Counted from the stretch's first letter, positions 8,914-17,785 are shown. The stretch: 64,000 nt of DNA from CAVTOO01 sp963736355 (GCA_963736355.1 CAVTOO010000007.1:439739-503738); one strand, 5' to 3'. Numbers and translations: made by a program. Notes: generated by a model not told the origin, from the sequence alone.

Positions 8914-9279
8914 TCAACGCGGCACTGTCTGGGTCTGGCGCGCACCCGGCCGGCGCGGCGGCGCGGTGAGATTGCAGTTGTCGCGGCGCGCGGCTTCCTC
9001 GATGCCCATGCGGCGCCCATGATAGGTCAGATAGTCGCCGCCATAGGCCGCTTCGGCCACCATACTTCCGGCCACACCCTGGCGCGCGCGATCCATCAGG
9101 CCGCGCAGCTCCGTCTCCTTCTCGACAACGCTGACATATTCGGTGCTGAGCTGCTGGCAATTGTAGAGCGCATAGCGCGCCGGATCGACGAAGGACGACC
9201 CAAGCTGATCGGCATTGGTGCTGCAGCCGGCCAGCGCCAGGCCGAATAACGCGAAGGCAGGGAATCGAGCGCGAATCAT
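8914..9279 (-). CDS. Small lipoprotein of unknown function
   Basis: About 121 residues from MIRARFPAFA (an ATG four codons upstream, at 9291, is also possible). A signal peptide ends in the lipobox LAGC, so it should be lipidated. The mature protein has a region of mixed helices (YNCQQLSTEYVSVVEKETEL) containing a further cysteine, another near AARRDNCNL, and a basic, proline-rich tail. It resembles short conserved lipoproteins of Bradyrhizobium relatives; function unknown. Confidence 0.7.
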   Translation of the reverse strand: MIRARFPAFALFGLALAGCSTNADQLGSSFVDPARYALYNCQQLSTEYVSVVEKETELRGLMDRARQGVAGSMVAEAAYGGDYLTYHGRRMGIEEAARRDNCNLTAPPRRPGARQTQTVPR

Positions 9280-9357
9280 TCCGGCATCCATGTTCCGCCG
9301 GCAGCGATGACCGGCGCGCCCATCAAGCGCGTCATCGCGACGATTTCAAGACCCTGC

Positions 9358-9402
9358 GCATGATCCCGAAAAGTGGGAACCGGTTTTCGGACAAGATCAT
9401 GC
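9358..9402. repeat. Family B palindromic repeat, copy 2
   Basis: Canonical copy: GCATGATCCCGAAAAGTGGG, then AACCGGTTTTCGG, then ACAAGATCATGC. Found between the lipoprotein gene and a small minus-strand gene. Confidence 0.9.
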
Positions 9403-9418
9403 GCAAAACGAGCAACCC

Positions 9419-9586
9419 CTACGCCGCGCGGGCCGCATCCGGCATCGCCACGACATGGGCCCTCGCCTCGCATTCCCGCGCGAAGGTTTCCAGCACTCTG
9501 GCATCGGCCGCGGGCAATGTCGCAGCCAACCGCCTGGCGCGGTCCGCCTGCATCAACCACGTGAGTTCGTCTCTGTTCATCGGCAT
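9419..9586 (-). CDS. Small hypothetical protein, 53-55 residues
   Basis: Reads MNRDELTWLMQADRARRLAA from ATG 9580 (or two codons earlier from ATG 9586), followed by an amphipathic, Ala/Arg/Glu-rich sequence with one cysteine. No family named, but the composition (balanced charged helix, no low-complexity arginine bias) is that of a real protein, unlike the surrounding antisense frames. Its stop is 17 bases from a family B repeat. Ribosome binding site is weak. Confidence 0.5.
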   Translation of the reverse strand: MPMNRDELTWLMQADRARRLAATLPAADARVLETFARECEARAHVVAMPDAARAA

Positions 9587-9758
9587 CGCGAATCGTGCCC
9601 CGTTGACTTCTCTCAAGCTGCCGATCCGCCGGCGAATTACAATTCTTGTGTTTTGACGAAATGAGGGATTCATCGACTCGATTCTGTCTGCTGGCGACAA
9701 ACGCGCGGCGATTTGCAGTGATTCGCGGTGTCGGCATTTGCGCGATAGGATGCGCTTC

Positions 9759-10610
9759 ATGACACATCCCAACGCCTCGCCTCTCGATCTCGACCATCTG
9801 CGCCAATGGATCGGGCGCAGCGAAACGCAGGACGACATCGTCACGCCGCGCATCTTCGATAGCCTGCGCGCGACGCTGGACGGCTTCGGCGATGAGGAGC
9901 CGATGCCGTCGCTGCACTGGTGTCTAGCGCCGGTGCTGCCGCCGATGTCGGCGCTCGGTGAAGACGGCCATGCCGCGCGCGGCGGCTTTCTGCCGCCGGT
10001 GCCGCTGCCGCGCCGGATGTGGGCGGCAGGCGAACTCGTTCTGCACCGCGCGCTCAAAGCCGGCGATTCGGTGCGCCGGACCTCGCATGTCGCGGACGTC
10101 GCCCTCAAGCAGGGCCGCACGGGTCAGCTGTGCTTCGTCACCGTCGATCATCGCATCACTGTGGCGGACACGATCGCCGTCGAGGAGCGTCAGCATCTGG
10201 TCTATCGCGAGGCGCCCGGTCCCGGCGCGCCTGCCGTCCCGCCGTCGACGGCACGCCACACGGCGCAATGGACGCACGCAGTCGACATCAACGCCGCGCT
10301 TCTGTTTCGCTATTCGGCATTGATCTTCAATGCCCACCGCATCCACTATGATCGCGACTGGTGCCGCACTGAGGGCTATTCCGGTTTGGTCGTCCACGGC
10401 CCGCTGCAGGCCGCGCTGCTGCTGCATTTCGCGACGTCGCTGCTCGGCCGCACGCCGCACCGTTTCGACTTTCGCGCCACCGACGCGCTGATGGACGATC
10501 AGGGCCTCATCCTCAATGCCACCAAGGGCGCGGACGGGATGACGCTCTGGGCCACCGACCGCTCCGGCCGCGTGACAATGCAGGCCAATGCACGAGGAGT
10601 ATCACCATGA
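9759..10610 (+). CDS. HTD2/MaoC-type dehydratase (mesaconyl-C4-CoA hydratase-like)
   Basis: About 283 residues from MTHPNASPLDL (an ATG three codons upstream is also in frame). Two hot-dog-type halves: an N-terminal FAS1-like dehydratase half with FLPPVPLPRRMWAAGEL, and a C-terminal MaoC half with LLFRYSALIFNAHRIHYDRD and GLVVHGPLQA, the conserved features of HTD2-type hydratases. Relatives hydrate or dehydrate acyl-CoAs such as mesaconyl-C4-CoA or itaconyl-CoA; the substrate here is inferred only. The stop overlaps the next gene's start (ATGA), so the two are translationally coupled. Confidence 0.82.
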   Translation: MTHPNASPLDLDHLRQWIGRSETQDDIVTPRIFDSLRATLDGFGDEEPMPSLHWCLAPVLPPMSALGEDGHAARGGFLPPVPLPRRMWAAGELVLHRALKAGDSVRRTSHVADVALKQGRTGQLCFVTVDHRITVADTIAVEERQHLVYREAPGPGAPAVPPSTARHTAQWTHAVDINAALLFRYSALIFNAHRIHYDRDWCRTEGYSGLVVHGPLQAALLLHFATSLLGRTPHRFDFRATDALMDDQGLILNATKGADGMTLWATDRSGRVTMQANARGVSP

Positions 10611-11083
10611 CCGATCCCGACCACTGGAAGCATCACGGCGTGCAGGTCATCAAGGGCGACCGGCTCGATCCCAACACCGCGCAGACACCGGGCATGTTCC
10701 GTCAGGCGGCGATCAACCATGCTCGCGTCGGCGCGCAGAAGATCTGGGCCGGCACGGTCTCCATCGAGCCGAACGCCAAGACCGGCGTGCATCATCACGG
10801 CGAGTTGGAGAGCGTCATCTATGTGGTGCGCGGGCGGGCGCGCATGCGCTGGGGCGACCGGCTCGAATATGTCGCCGAGGCCGAAGCCGGCGATTTCATC
10901 TTCGTGCCGCCCTTCGTGCCGCATCAGGAGATCAACGCCGATCCAGACAATCCGCTCGAATGCGTGCTGGTGCGCTCGGACAACGAAGCCGTCGTGGTGA
11001 ACATCACCGACATCGAGCCGGTCGAGAAACCGGAAGACGTTTACTGGATCGACCCGATCCACAAGCACGGCGGCAAGCCGTAA
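10607..11083 (+). CDS. Cupin-domain protein
   Basis: 158 residues with a single cupin barrel. Motif 1 reads TGVHHHGELESVIYVVRG (metal ligands His-His-Glu), and motif 2 reads GDFIFVPPFVPHQEIN with the second-motif histidine. The start overlaps the stop of the HTD2-type hydratase gene by four bases, so it probably acts in the same pathway, perhaps as a small dioxygenase, isomerase or binding protein. The exact reaction is unknown. Confidence 0.82.
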   Translation: MTDPDHWKHHGVQVIKGDRLDPNTAQTPGMFRQAAINHARVGAQKIWAGTVSIEPNAKTGVHHHGELESVIYVVRGRARMRWGDRLEYVAEAEAGDFIFVPPFVPHQEINADPDNPLECVLVRSDNEAVVVNITDIEPVEKPEDVYWIDPIHKHGGKP

Positions 11084-11285
11084 GCACATCGGCCCACTGA
11101 TACGTGCGCGCGCAGGCAACGTTCGTTTCTGTGCAACTCGCGGGAAGAACCGGAAACTGCGTCGCTGCGTTGATGCGCGTTATAAACACGGCGCAAGACT
11201 GTCAAAAAACATTGGTCCACAAGCGCGATTGACCTCCGCCCCGCGCGCCCTCAGAGTCGAATCACGGTCTGGGGAGATCATCACA

Positions 11286-12245
11286 TTGCGATACGTTGTC
11301 TGCGGCATCGTCTTTGCCGTCTCGATGTTTTTTGGTGCGGCCGCCGAGGCGCAATCGTTGCGCGCCGGTCTTTCAATCATCTCGGTCGAAGACAGCGAGC
11401 CGTTCGACGCGCTCGTCACGTACCCAACGCAAGCCAGTGAAGCACCGGTCGCGTTCGGGCACATCGTGCTGTCGGCGAGCCGCGACGGCAAAATCGCCGA
11501 CGGCAAATTCCCGGTGATCCTGTTTTCGCACGGCAGCGGCCGCGGGCCCGGCACGCCGCTGATGCATCGCGACCTGCTGCTGCATCTGGCGCGCGAGGGA
11601 TTCATCGTCGTCGCCCCGTTTCATCCCGGCACCGGCCGGCCCTTCGAGGCCCGCCCGCGGCAGATCCGCAAGGCGCTCGAACAGACGCTCGTCGATCCGC
11701 GCTTCGTCGAGCGTGCCGACCGTTCGCGCGTCGGCATGATCGGATTCTCGTTCGGCGGCGCCGTCGGGTTGTTGTCGGCCGGCGCCATGCTCGATCTGTC
11801 GCGGCTGCAGGCCTATTGCAGCGGCCGCCCGGACGACCCGCGCGTCTGCGACGGCATCCCCATTGACGGCACATTGAACAACATCCCGCCGCGCAAATCG
11901 CAGGATACGATTGCGCTGAAAGCACTCGTTCTGCTGGAGCCTTTCGGCGCCGCCTTCGCGCGCAACGGTCTGGCGGCCCTGACGCTGCCGACGCTGATCT
12001 ACTACGCGCAGCAAAGCGACCTGCGCTCGGATCGGAACGCGCTCGCGCTCGGCAACGCACTGCCCCGCACCGCGCAGATGGCGTCGGTGCCGGGCGGCCA
12101 CTTCGCCTTCATGGATAAATGCCCCGCCGCGCTGGTGCCGCAGCAGACAGAAATCTGCACCGATCCGCCGGACACCGACCGCACGGCGGGACTGCCGCAG
12201 ATCAGGCAGACGGTGACGACGTTTCTGAAGAACAATCTGAAGTGA
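11286..12245 (+). CDS. Exported alpha/beta hydrolase (dienelactone-hydrolase / PAF-acetylhydrolase-like)
   Basis: About 319 residues from a TTG start preceded by CTGGGGAG. Residues 1-24 are a signal peptide (RYVVCGIVFAVSMFFGAAAEAQ), so the enzyme is periplasmic or secreted. Active-site features: PVILFSHGSGRGPG near 74, nucleophile GFSFGGA near 152, and histidine in PGGHFAFMD near 276. Several cysteines in the YCSGRPDDPRVCDG loop may form disulfides. Similar proteins are annotated as predicted dienelactone hydrolases. The 200 bases upstream hold no gene. It is convergent with the next hydrolase, with only four bases between stops. Confidence 0.82.
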   Translation: MRYVVCGIVFAVSMFFGAAAEAQSLRAGLSIISVEDSEPFDALVTYPTQASEAPVAFGHIVLSASRDGKIADGKFPVILFSHGSGRGPGTPLMHRDLLLHLAREGFIVVAPFHPGTGRPFEARPRQIRKALEQTLVDPRFVERADRSRVGMIGFSFGGAVGLLSAGAMLDLSRLQAYCSGRPDDPRVCDGIPIDGTLNNIPPRKSQDTIALKALVLLEPFGAAFARNGLAALTLPTLIYYAQQSDLRSDRNALALGNALPRTAQMASVPGGHFAFMDKCPAALVPQQTEICTDPPDTDRTAGLPQIRQTVTTFLKNNLK

Positions 12246-12249
12246 AAAC

Positions 12250-13156
12250 CTAGATCGTCGCGCTCGCCGGCAGTTCGCCCGTCCTCAGGAACGGTTCGAT
12301 CAGGCGCGCGACAAGATCGGGCGCGTCGTGATGCAGATTGTGCCCGACGTGCTTGATGTGAATATGCGCGTGGCGCGGCACCAGCCCGATGCGCGTCATC
12401 AGCGCTTCGGGCGAGAGCCTGCGGTTGCGGTTCTGACCGGCGCTGAGCAGCAGCACCGACGCCTGGATGTTGGCAAAGCCTGCGGCCCATCCGTCGAGCC
12501 GCGTCTGCACCGGATACGGGTTGCGGTGGCGCGGATCGAAATTCCAGGTGAACGTGCCGTTGTCCAGTTTGCGCGACACGTTGGCGCCGAGATACGCCGC
12601 CTTGTCGGCCGACAAGAGCGGATTGCCGCGCATCAGACGCTCGCCCATCTCCTGTGTCGTCGCATAGCCGCGCATCCCGGGCTCGACCTTGAGCGTGTCG
12701 AGCCAGCGCTGGTAGCGCTGCAAGGCATCCTGCGGGCCATCGTCGGCCAGACCGAAATCCGTCGAGCGACACGAAGCGCGCGACACGCTCCGGCCGCGCG
12801 CCCGCAAAGAAATGCGCGGCGTTGGAGCCCATGCTGTGGCCGACAATCGTGATCGGCTTGCCGGGCGAGAACGTATCGGCGAGGACTTCGAGATCGGCGA
12901 CGAGGTCGTGAAACCAGTAAGCCGGAGCCCATTCGCTGCCGCCATAGCCGCGCCAGTCGAGCGCGAGAATGCGCCACTTGTCTTTCAGGTGATCGACGAG
13001 AAACTGAAACGTCGGCGACGCATCCCATGCGCCATGAAGAAAGAACAGCGTCGGCGCGTCGTCCTCGCCCCAGACCCGGATGTGATGCTTGAGACCGCGA
13101 ATGTCAGCGAACAGCGAGCGGGACGGCTTGCGAGGAGAATACATGAAGTGGGGCAT
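12250..13156 (-). CDS. Alpha/beta hydrolase (one-base insertion)
   Basis: About 301 residues after correction. Features: LFFLHGAWDASPT near 38-50, LDWRGYGGSEW near 66, nucleophile elbow GHSMGSNAAHF near 106, SVLLLSAGQNRN for the acid-containing strand near 230, and HVGHNLHHDAP with the catalytic histidine near 270. The frame breaks after VSLDG because of an extra A in AAA at 12755-12757 and resumes as FGLADDGPQDALQRY. Substrate unknown. The fold and motifs resemble epoxide-hydrolase and haloperoxidase-like esterases. Confidence 0.82.
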
Positions 13157-13294
13157 TTCCGATTCTTGTGAACGTTCGGCATGGAACCGGTGGCGGCGAC
13201 GCGAGTCAACCCGCGCAACGCCGCGCCGGACGCAGGGCAGATATCGATCTGCTCCGGTGTCCGTTCTCAGACAAACCCGCGCGATGACCTGACG

Positions 13295-13802
13295 TCAGGA
13301 ACTCTTGACGCCGAGAGCCTGCGCGCAGGCCGCGATGGCCTCGTCCGCGCTCCGGTGCAGCGAGGTGCTGGAGATCGCGATCATCAGGTTCTCGACCAGT
13401 TCGAAATCCTCGACCTGCCATCCCTGATGATCGTGCATGCCGTTGCGCGGCGTCCGCTCGATCAGCGCGCGGCTGTCGTCGGACCAGGCGAACACCGGCA
13501 GGCCCTTCGCGACGCCGTAGCCGATTTCCCATGCGGTGCCGGGGTCCATGTTCGGGCCGCGAAAGGGGGAGATATCCGCAATGATCGCCTGCGCGCCGTC
13601 GATCAGCACGACGTTGGCGCGATAGATCGCGCGCGCCATCTCCAGCGGCGATGCCTGCGCGATCATGTTGTCCATGGGGAAGCAGCCGTCGAGGCCGGCG
13701 TCCGCGCATTTCCGTTTCAGCGATGGCGCCGAAGGCGATCGGATCGGGCCGGAACACGCCGGGGCCTGCCAGATAGACGCGAGGTTTGGTTGAAGCGCTC
13801 AT
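13295..13802 (-). CDS. Nucleoside 2-deoxyribosyltransferase family protein (one-base insertion)
   Basis: About 168 residues. Recognised by the N-terminal RVYLAGPGVF motif and by ADISPFRGPNMDPGTAWEIG, in which the glutamate of the WEIGYG segment is the family nucleophile. The family cleaves or exchanges deoxynucleoside glycosidic bonds in nucleotide salvage. The frame shifts after AIAET near 13709-13714 (one extra base in the TTCCGTTT stretch) and resumes as MDNMIAQASP. ATG 13805 directly precedes the chosen start and is equally possible. Monocistronic and divergent from ppa. Confidence 0.82.
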
Positions 13803-13977
13803 CATGTTCGTCTGCGATGCAGCCAATGCGGTCAATGGAAGCGCCAGGCGTCGAACGACGTCCCAAATTAACGTGTTTTTCAATTATAGCGCATCTTTGT
13901 CGCGCCGGTCATCGTCATCTCGCGTATAAAGCCATTCAGCGCGCCGAACCTTCGGCAACGGCAGCAGGAGACGACCC

Positions 13978-14502
13978 GTGAACCTCGACGCGATCTCGAT
14001 CGGCGACAACGCCCCGCATGACGTCAACGTCATCATCGAGGTGCCGATCGGCGGCGAGCCGATCAAGTACGAACTCGACAAGAAGTCCGGCGTCCTCGTC
14101 GTCGACCGCTTCCTCTATACGTCGATGCGCTATCCCGGCAATTACGGCTTCATCCCCCACACGCTGTCGTCCGACGGCGACCCGTGCGACGTGCTGGTGG
14201 TCAACACCCGCGCGATCACGCCGGGCGCATTGATGAGCGTCCGCCCGGTCGGCGTGCTGTTCATGGAAGACGAGGCCGGCCTCGACGAGAAGATCATCGC
14301 GGTCCCGTCATCGAAGCTGACGCGCCGCTACGACTCCGTGAAGTCCTACGAAGACCTGCCGCAGATCACGATCGAGCAGGTGCAGCACTTCTTCGAGCAC
14401 TACAAGGATCTCGAACGGACGAAATGGGTGAAGGTAAAAAACTGGGGCGGTGTCGAAGACGCCCACCGCCTCATCAACGAAGGGCGCGAACGCGCGAAAT
14501 AA
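13978..14502 (+). CDS. ppa: Inorganic pyrophosphatase (soluble, family I)
   Basis: Hydrolyses pyrophosphate to two phosphates in the cytoplasm and pulls biosynthetic reactions forward; essential in most bacteria. 174 residues, intact and full length. The family I signature DGDPCDVLV is at residues 66-74 with the metal-binding aspartates, YPGNYGFIP is at 52-60, and the KVKNWGG segment lies near the C-terminus. Starts at GTG with a GCAGGAGA ribosome binding site. The 170-base gap shared with the divergent deoxyribosyltransferase gene should contain its promoter. Confidence 0.96.
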   Translation: MNLDAISIGDNAPHDVNVIIEVPIGGEPIKYELDKKSGVLVVDRFLYTSMRYPGNYGFIPHTLSSDGDPCDVLVVNTRAITPGALMSVRPVGVLFMEDEAGLDEKIIAVPSSKLTRRYDSVKSYEDLPQITIEQVQHFFEHYKDLERTKWVKVKNWGGVEDAHRLINEGRERAK

Positions 14503-14619
14503 TCCTTCCCGCGCCGCACCATGTTGCCACGTCATACCTGTTTGAAAAAAAGTATTAGCCGATGTCCGGCGCCAAGGAACACAGTCAATCACGTTAAAAT
14601 TTGGATAGGGAAGAAATTT

Positions 14620-15594
14620 ATGATCTCGCGCCGCATGGCGGTCTATCTGGCCGCGCTTAGCCTTTCGGCACTTACCTCGATCAGCGGCGCCGCGGCGCTT
14701 GATTATCCCACACGATCGGTTCGCTGGATCGTGCCCTACGCACCGGGCGGCGCGACAGACCTCTTTGCGCGATTGATCGGACAGCGACTTTCGGAGAGAC
14801 TTGGCCAGCAATTCCTAATCGAGAACAAACCCGGCGCCGGCAACAATATCGGCACCGAAACGGTGGTGAAGGCTGCACCAGACGGCTACACGGTGCTGCT
14901 GGTCAATTCGGCGAACCTGATCAACGGCTCTCTCTACAAGAACCTCACATTCAACTTTGTGAGCGACATTGCGCCAGTCGCCGGATTTGCTCGCCTGCCG
15001 AACATGATGACGGTCGCAAACGATGTACCCGTCAAAACCGTTGCCGAGTTCATCGCCTACGCGAAGGCGAACCCCGGCAAGCTGAATTTGGCTTCGACAG
15101 GAACCGGAACGTCGGTACACCTGTCGGGCGAAATGTTTATGATGATGACAGGCACGAAGATGACGCATGTGCCCTATCAGGGTGCTGCGCCCGCCAAGAG
15201 CGACTTGATCGCCGGCCGAACGCATGTGATTTTCGACAACATCGTATCGAGCGTTCAGCAGGTCCGCGCCGGGCAGCTGAAGGGACTGGCAGTGACGACG
15301 ACCCAACGCTCGCGCCTGCTGCCCGAAGTCCCTTCGCTGTCAGAGACCGTGCCCGGCTTCGAGGCCAGCGCGATCTTCGGCATGGGCGCGCCGAAGAACA
15401 CGCCGAAGGAGATCATCGAGAAACTGAACAAGGAAATCAACGCGGTACTCGAGGAGCCTGCGATCAACGCAAAGCTGGTCGAGATAGACGCGCAATTGAT
15501 GATCGGCACGCCGGAGGATTTCGGCAAACTGATCGTGGCCGAAACCGACAAGTGGGCCAAGGTGGTCAAGGCCACGGGCGTGCAGATGGATTGA
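14620..15594 (+). CDS. Bug-type (TctC) periplasmic solute-binding protein
   Basis: 324 residues. An AGGGAAG ribosome binding site fixes the start at ATG 14620. Residues 1-27 form a signal peptide ending GAAALDYP. The mature protein shows the Bug/TctC hallmarks: WIVPYAPGGATDLFARLIG, ENKPGAGNNIG, LNLASTGTGTSVHLSGEMF and HVPYQGAAPAKSDL. These proteins bind carboxylates for tripartite tricarboxylate transporters. No TctA or TctB membrane genes are nearby, so this is one of the orphan Bug receptors common in beta- and alphaproteobacteria. Ligand unknown. Confidence 0.9.
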   Translation: MISRRMAVYLAALSLSALTSISGAAALDYPTRSVRWIVPYAPGGATDLFARLIGQRLSERLGQQFLIENKPGAGNNIGTETVVKAAPDGYTVLLVNSANLINGSLYKNLTFNFVSDIAPVAGFARLPNMMTVANDVPVKTVAEFIAYAKANPGKLNLASTGTGTSVHLSGEMFMMMTGTKMTHVPYQGAAPAKSDLIAGRTHVIFDNIVSSVQQVRAGQLKGLAVTTTQRSRLLPEVPSLSETVPGFEASAIFGMGAPKNTPKEIIEKLNKEINAVLEEPAINAKLVEIDAQLMIGTPEDFGKLIVAETDKWAKVVKATGVQMD

Positions 15595-15670
15595 GACGGG
15601 TCCGCCGAAACTCGTTGGCACGGCAAGCCACCTCAAATCGAAATAACGCGGACTTCACTGTGTTGCGATT

Positions 15671-15763
15671 TGGTGCGGGCGGCCGGAGTCGAACCGGCAC
15701 GGGCCTTACGGTCCGAGGGATTTTAAGTCCCTTGCGTCTACCAATTCCGCCACGTCCGCCCGC
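15671..15763 (-). tRNA. tRNA-Leu (anticodon TAA)
   Basis: On the minus strand the molecule begins GCGGGCGGACGTGGCGGAAT and ends GCCCGCACCA. The acceptor stem GCGGGCG/CGCCCGC pairs fully, the anticodon loop CTTAAAA gives TAA, the long variable arm is typical of tRNA-Leu, the T arm reads GGTTCGACTCC, and the CCA is encoded. It stands alone in the gap between the Bug-type gene and the isochorismatase gene. Confidence 0.95.
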
Positions 15764-15850
15764 CCCGCTTGTAGCATCGCAACGCGCAAGCTTCCAAGCC
15801 GGATGACATCGGCCAATTCGGTTTGGCTTCCGTGATTAACCCTCAAGAGC

Positions 15851-15877
15851 ACCGGAGCGGCGTCGCGCCGCTCCGGT
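15851..15877 (-). terminator. Strong hairpin downstream of the isochorismatase gene
   Basis: Inverted repeat ACCGGAGCGGC / GCCGCTCCGGT around a five-base loop, 11 bases beyond the stop of the minus-strand gene ending at 15888. No good U-run follows, so it may be a 3'-end stabiliser rather than a classical terminator. Confidence 0.55.
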
Positions 15878-15887
15878 CAAATGCATG

Positions 15888-16497
15888 TCAGGCCTTGGCG
15901 AGCTTCTGCACGTCAGCCAGATAGGGCTTGATGATCCCGCGGGCCTTGTCGGCGACCGGAGATTTCCAGTCGCGGAACAGTTCGGTGACCAGTGCCAGCG
16001 ATGTGTTCGGCACGGCGCCGGCTGCGGTGAGGCGCTCGATCGCGGTGCGATGTGCGAGCTGCGACAGCCCGCCGACCGCGTCCACGACAAAGGTCGCGTC
16101 GTAGCCGTCCTTCATCGCCTCGATGACCGGAAAGGCCAGGCAGATTTCGGTGTAGAGCGCGCCGAAGATGAGACGCTTGCGGCCGGTCTTCTCGACAGCG
16201 GCGAGGAACGCCTTGTCCTCCCAGGCGTTCATCGACGATCGGTCGATCACCTGGATGCCCGGCAGTTCGTCGAGGATCGACTGGCGGGTCGGCTGGTTGA
16301 CGCCCATCTCGACGCCGACCGTCGACAGCACGATCGGCATGTTGAAGGCTTTCGCCGCCTTGATCAGCAGACGGACATTGAGGTCGATCATCTCCGCGCC
16401 GGTCTCGGAGCGCACCGTGTCGAACATCTCCTTTTGGTAGTCGATCAGGATCAGGGCGGAATCTTCGTAGGTCGAACACGGTCTGCGGCTTGGTCAT
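15888..16497 (-). CDS. Isochorismatase-family hydrolase (YcaC-like; one-base insertion)
   Basis: About 202 residues after correction, matching YcaC-type members of the cysteine-hydrolase fold. Visible: IDYQKEMFDTV (with the conserved Asp of the triad), VLSTVGVEMGVNQPTRQSIL, RSSMNAWEDKAFLAAVE, and GALYTEICLAFPVIEAM with the nucleophilic Cys in TEICL. The N-terminal MTKPQTVF lies in a different frame; an extra base near 16473 in GTTCGACC explains it, and its removal gives TVFTYEDSALILIDYQKEMF. Divergent from a LysR regulator that probably controls it. Substrate unknown. Confidence 0.85.
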
Positions 16498-16601
16498 GGC
16501 TTGTCTCCTTGGGTCGGGAGGCCCGGCGACCATCGCCCGGCGTCCTCTGGCAAGGAGATTGACGTTCCTGAATAAGAAACGATAGCCTCACATTTTGCAC
16601 T

Positions 16602-16614
16602 ATTGTGTCGCAAT
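16602..16614. promoter_or_regulatory. Possible LysR operator in the divergent intergenic region
   Basis: ATTGTGTCGCAAT, an ATTG-N5-CAAT inverted repeat 16 bases before the lysR start. LysR-type regulators usually bind such dyads between themselves and a divergent target, here the isochorismatase gene. Position and symmetry are the only evidence. Confidence 0.35.
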
Positions 16615-16630
16615 AAAAGGAACGCTGGCC

Positions 16631-17510
16631 ATGATCGACCTAGAGGATCTGCGGACCTTCGTGGAAGTCGCCGACGCCGGCGGACTGACCGCCGCGGCGC
16701 GGCGTCTCGGGCCTCGCAAAGTCCATCGTCAGCCGCAGGCTGGTGCGCCTGGAAGAGGAACTGGGCGTGCAACTCCTCTCGCGCACGACGCGCGGTGCTG
16801 CGCTCACCGAAGCGGGAGCGACGTTCCGCGAACACGCCTCGCGGATGACAGCAGAACTGGACATCGCGCGCGACGCGATCTCGCCGGAAGGCGATGTGCG
16901 CGGGCGCCTGCGCATCGCAGCGCCTGCTGACGCTTCGGACCGACGCATCTTGCGCCCGTGCTGGCCGAACTCGCGCGACGGCATCCGCGATTGCAGGTGC
17001 ATGCGGCCTATGCCGATCGATTTGTCGATCTCGTCGGCGAAGGCTTCGATGCCGCCGATGCGCGTGGGCTATCTCTCCGATTCGAATCTGATGGTGCGCC
17101 GCATCGCGCCGATCCGCGGCCAAGTACGTTGCGAGTCCCGGCCTACATCGCAGCGCACGGCTGCGCCGAAGACGCCGGAAGATTTGCAACATCATGAAGC
17201 GCTGATGCAGGGGACCGAGCCCTGGCGCATGATGTCGGACGGCAAGATCATCACCGTGCGCGTGCAGGGTCGCTTCAAGGCCGACAATGGCGAGGCGCTG
17301 GTCGCCGCGGCGCTCGCCGGTATCGGTATCGGCGCGGTGCCTGATTTTCTGATCGACGCGCACATCGCATCAGGAGCGCTCGTGCCTGTCCTTATCGACT
17401 ATCCGCCGCCCGAGGCGGGCCTTTATGTCGTGCGTCCGCCCGGCGATTTTCCGCCGCGCAAGGTCAGAGCGCTGATCGACATATTGCTGGAGAAATTTGG
17501 GTCCGCCTGA
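16631..17510 (+). CDS. LysR-family transcriptional regulator (about seven indels)
   Basis: About 290 residues once corrected. N-terminal winged helix-turn-helix: MIDLEDLRTFVEVADAGGLT, then KSIVSRR in the next frame, RLEEELGVQLLSRTTRGAAL and LTEAGATFREHA. The effector domain can be followed through three frames: LAPVLAELARRHPRLQVHAA, then VGYLSDSNLMVRRIAPIRG, then VQGRFKADNGEALVAAALAG and GIGIGAVPDFLIDAHIASG. I count about seven single-base insertions between 16705 and 17165, all ones whose removal restores family sequence; total length is 1 mod 3. Likely regulates the divergent isochorismatase gene. The unusual error density is discussed in the findings. Confidence 0.8.
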
Positions 17511-17603
17511 ACCGCCAGCAGCATCGCACCGCACAAGGCTCCAAGCCGCGCGGCGCAATAAAAGCTAGTTGATTGACATTACGAACAGAAAGAAAAAGAA
17601 AGC

Positions 17604-17660
17604 ATGACCATCGACTTAAGGCTGACGCGCTATCCCGATTGTCCCAGCAGCGCGCCATGA
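17604..17660 (+). other. Very short ORF or gene remnant upstream of mesD
   Basis: Within the 275-base gap 17511-17785, a purine-rich ribosome-binding-like run (AGAAAGAAAAAGAAAGC) precedes ATG 17604, which reads MTIDLRLTRYPDCPSSAP and stops. The same frame then stays open past the stop up to the mesD start. It could be a remnant of a gene such as mesX (DUF1852), which normally precedes mesD, or a leader peptide; similarity is too weak to decide. Nothing else recognisable lies in this gap. Confidence 0.25.
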
Positions 17661-17785
17661 CAGCATGCCGGCATTGTCGATCTGATTCAGCACAACCTGT
17701 TTGAGCACGATCCCTGTCGAAAAGCCGATTTCCAGTCTGCGTTCACCTGCCCCTCGCGTTTGGATCATGCTCGAATAGGTGCCGA

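Noticed and set aside
9276..9917. 213-codon minus-strand frame upstream of the lipoprotein gene
   Set aside because: Covers the repeat and is antisense to the HTD2-type gene; only the short 9419-9586 frame in another phase looks protein-like.
15671..15763. tRNA-Leu as an integration (att) site for a mobile element
   Set aside because: No integrase, no direct repeat of the tRNA 3' end nearby, and flanking genes look like normal chromosome.
17511..17785. SAM or cobalamin riboswitch before mesD
   Set aside because: I found no conserved SAM-II/SAM-I core or B12-box-like sequence in the 275-base gap.
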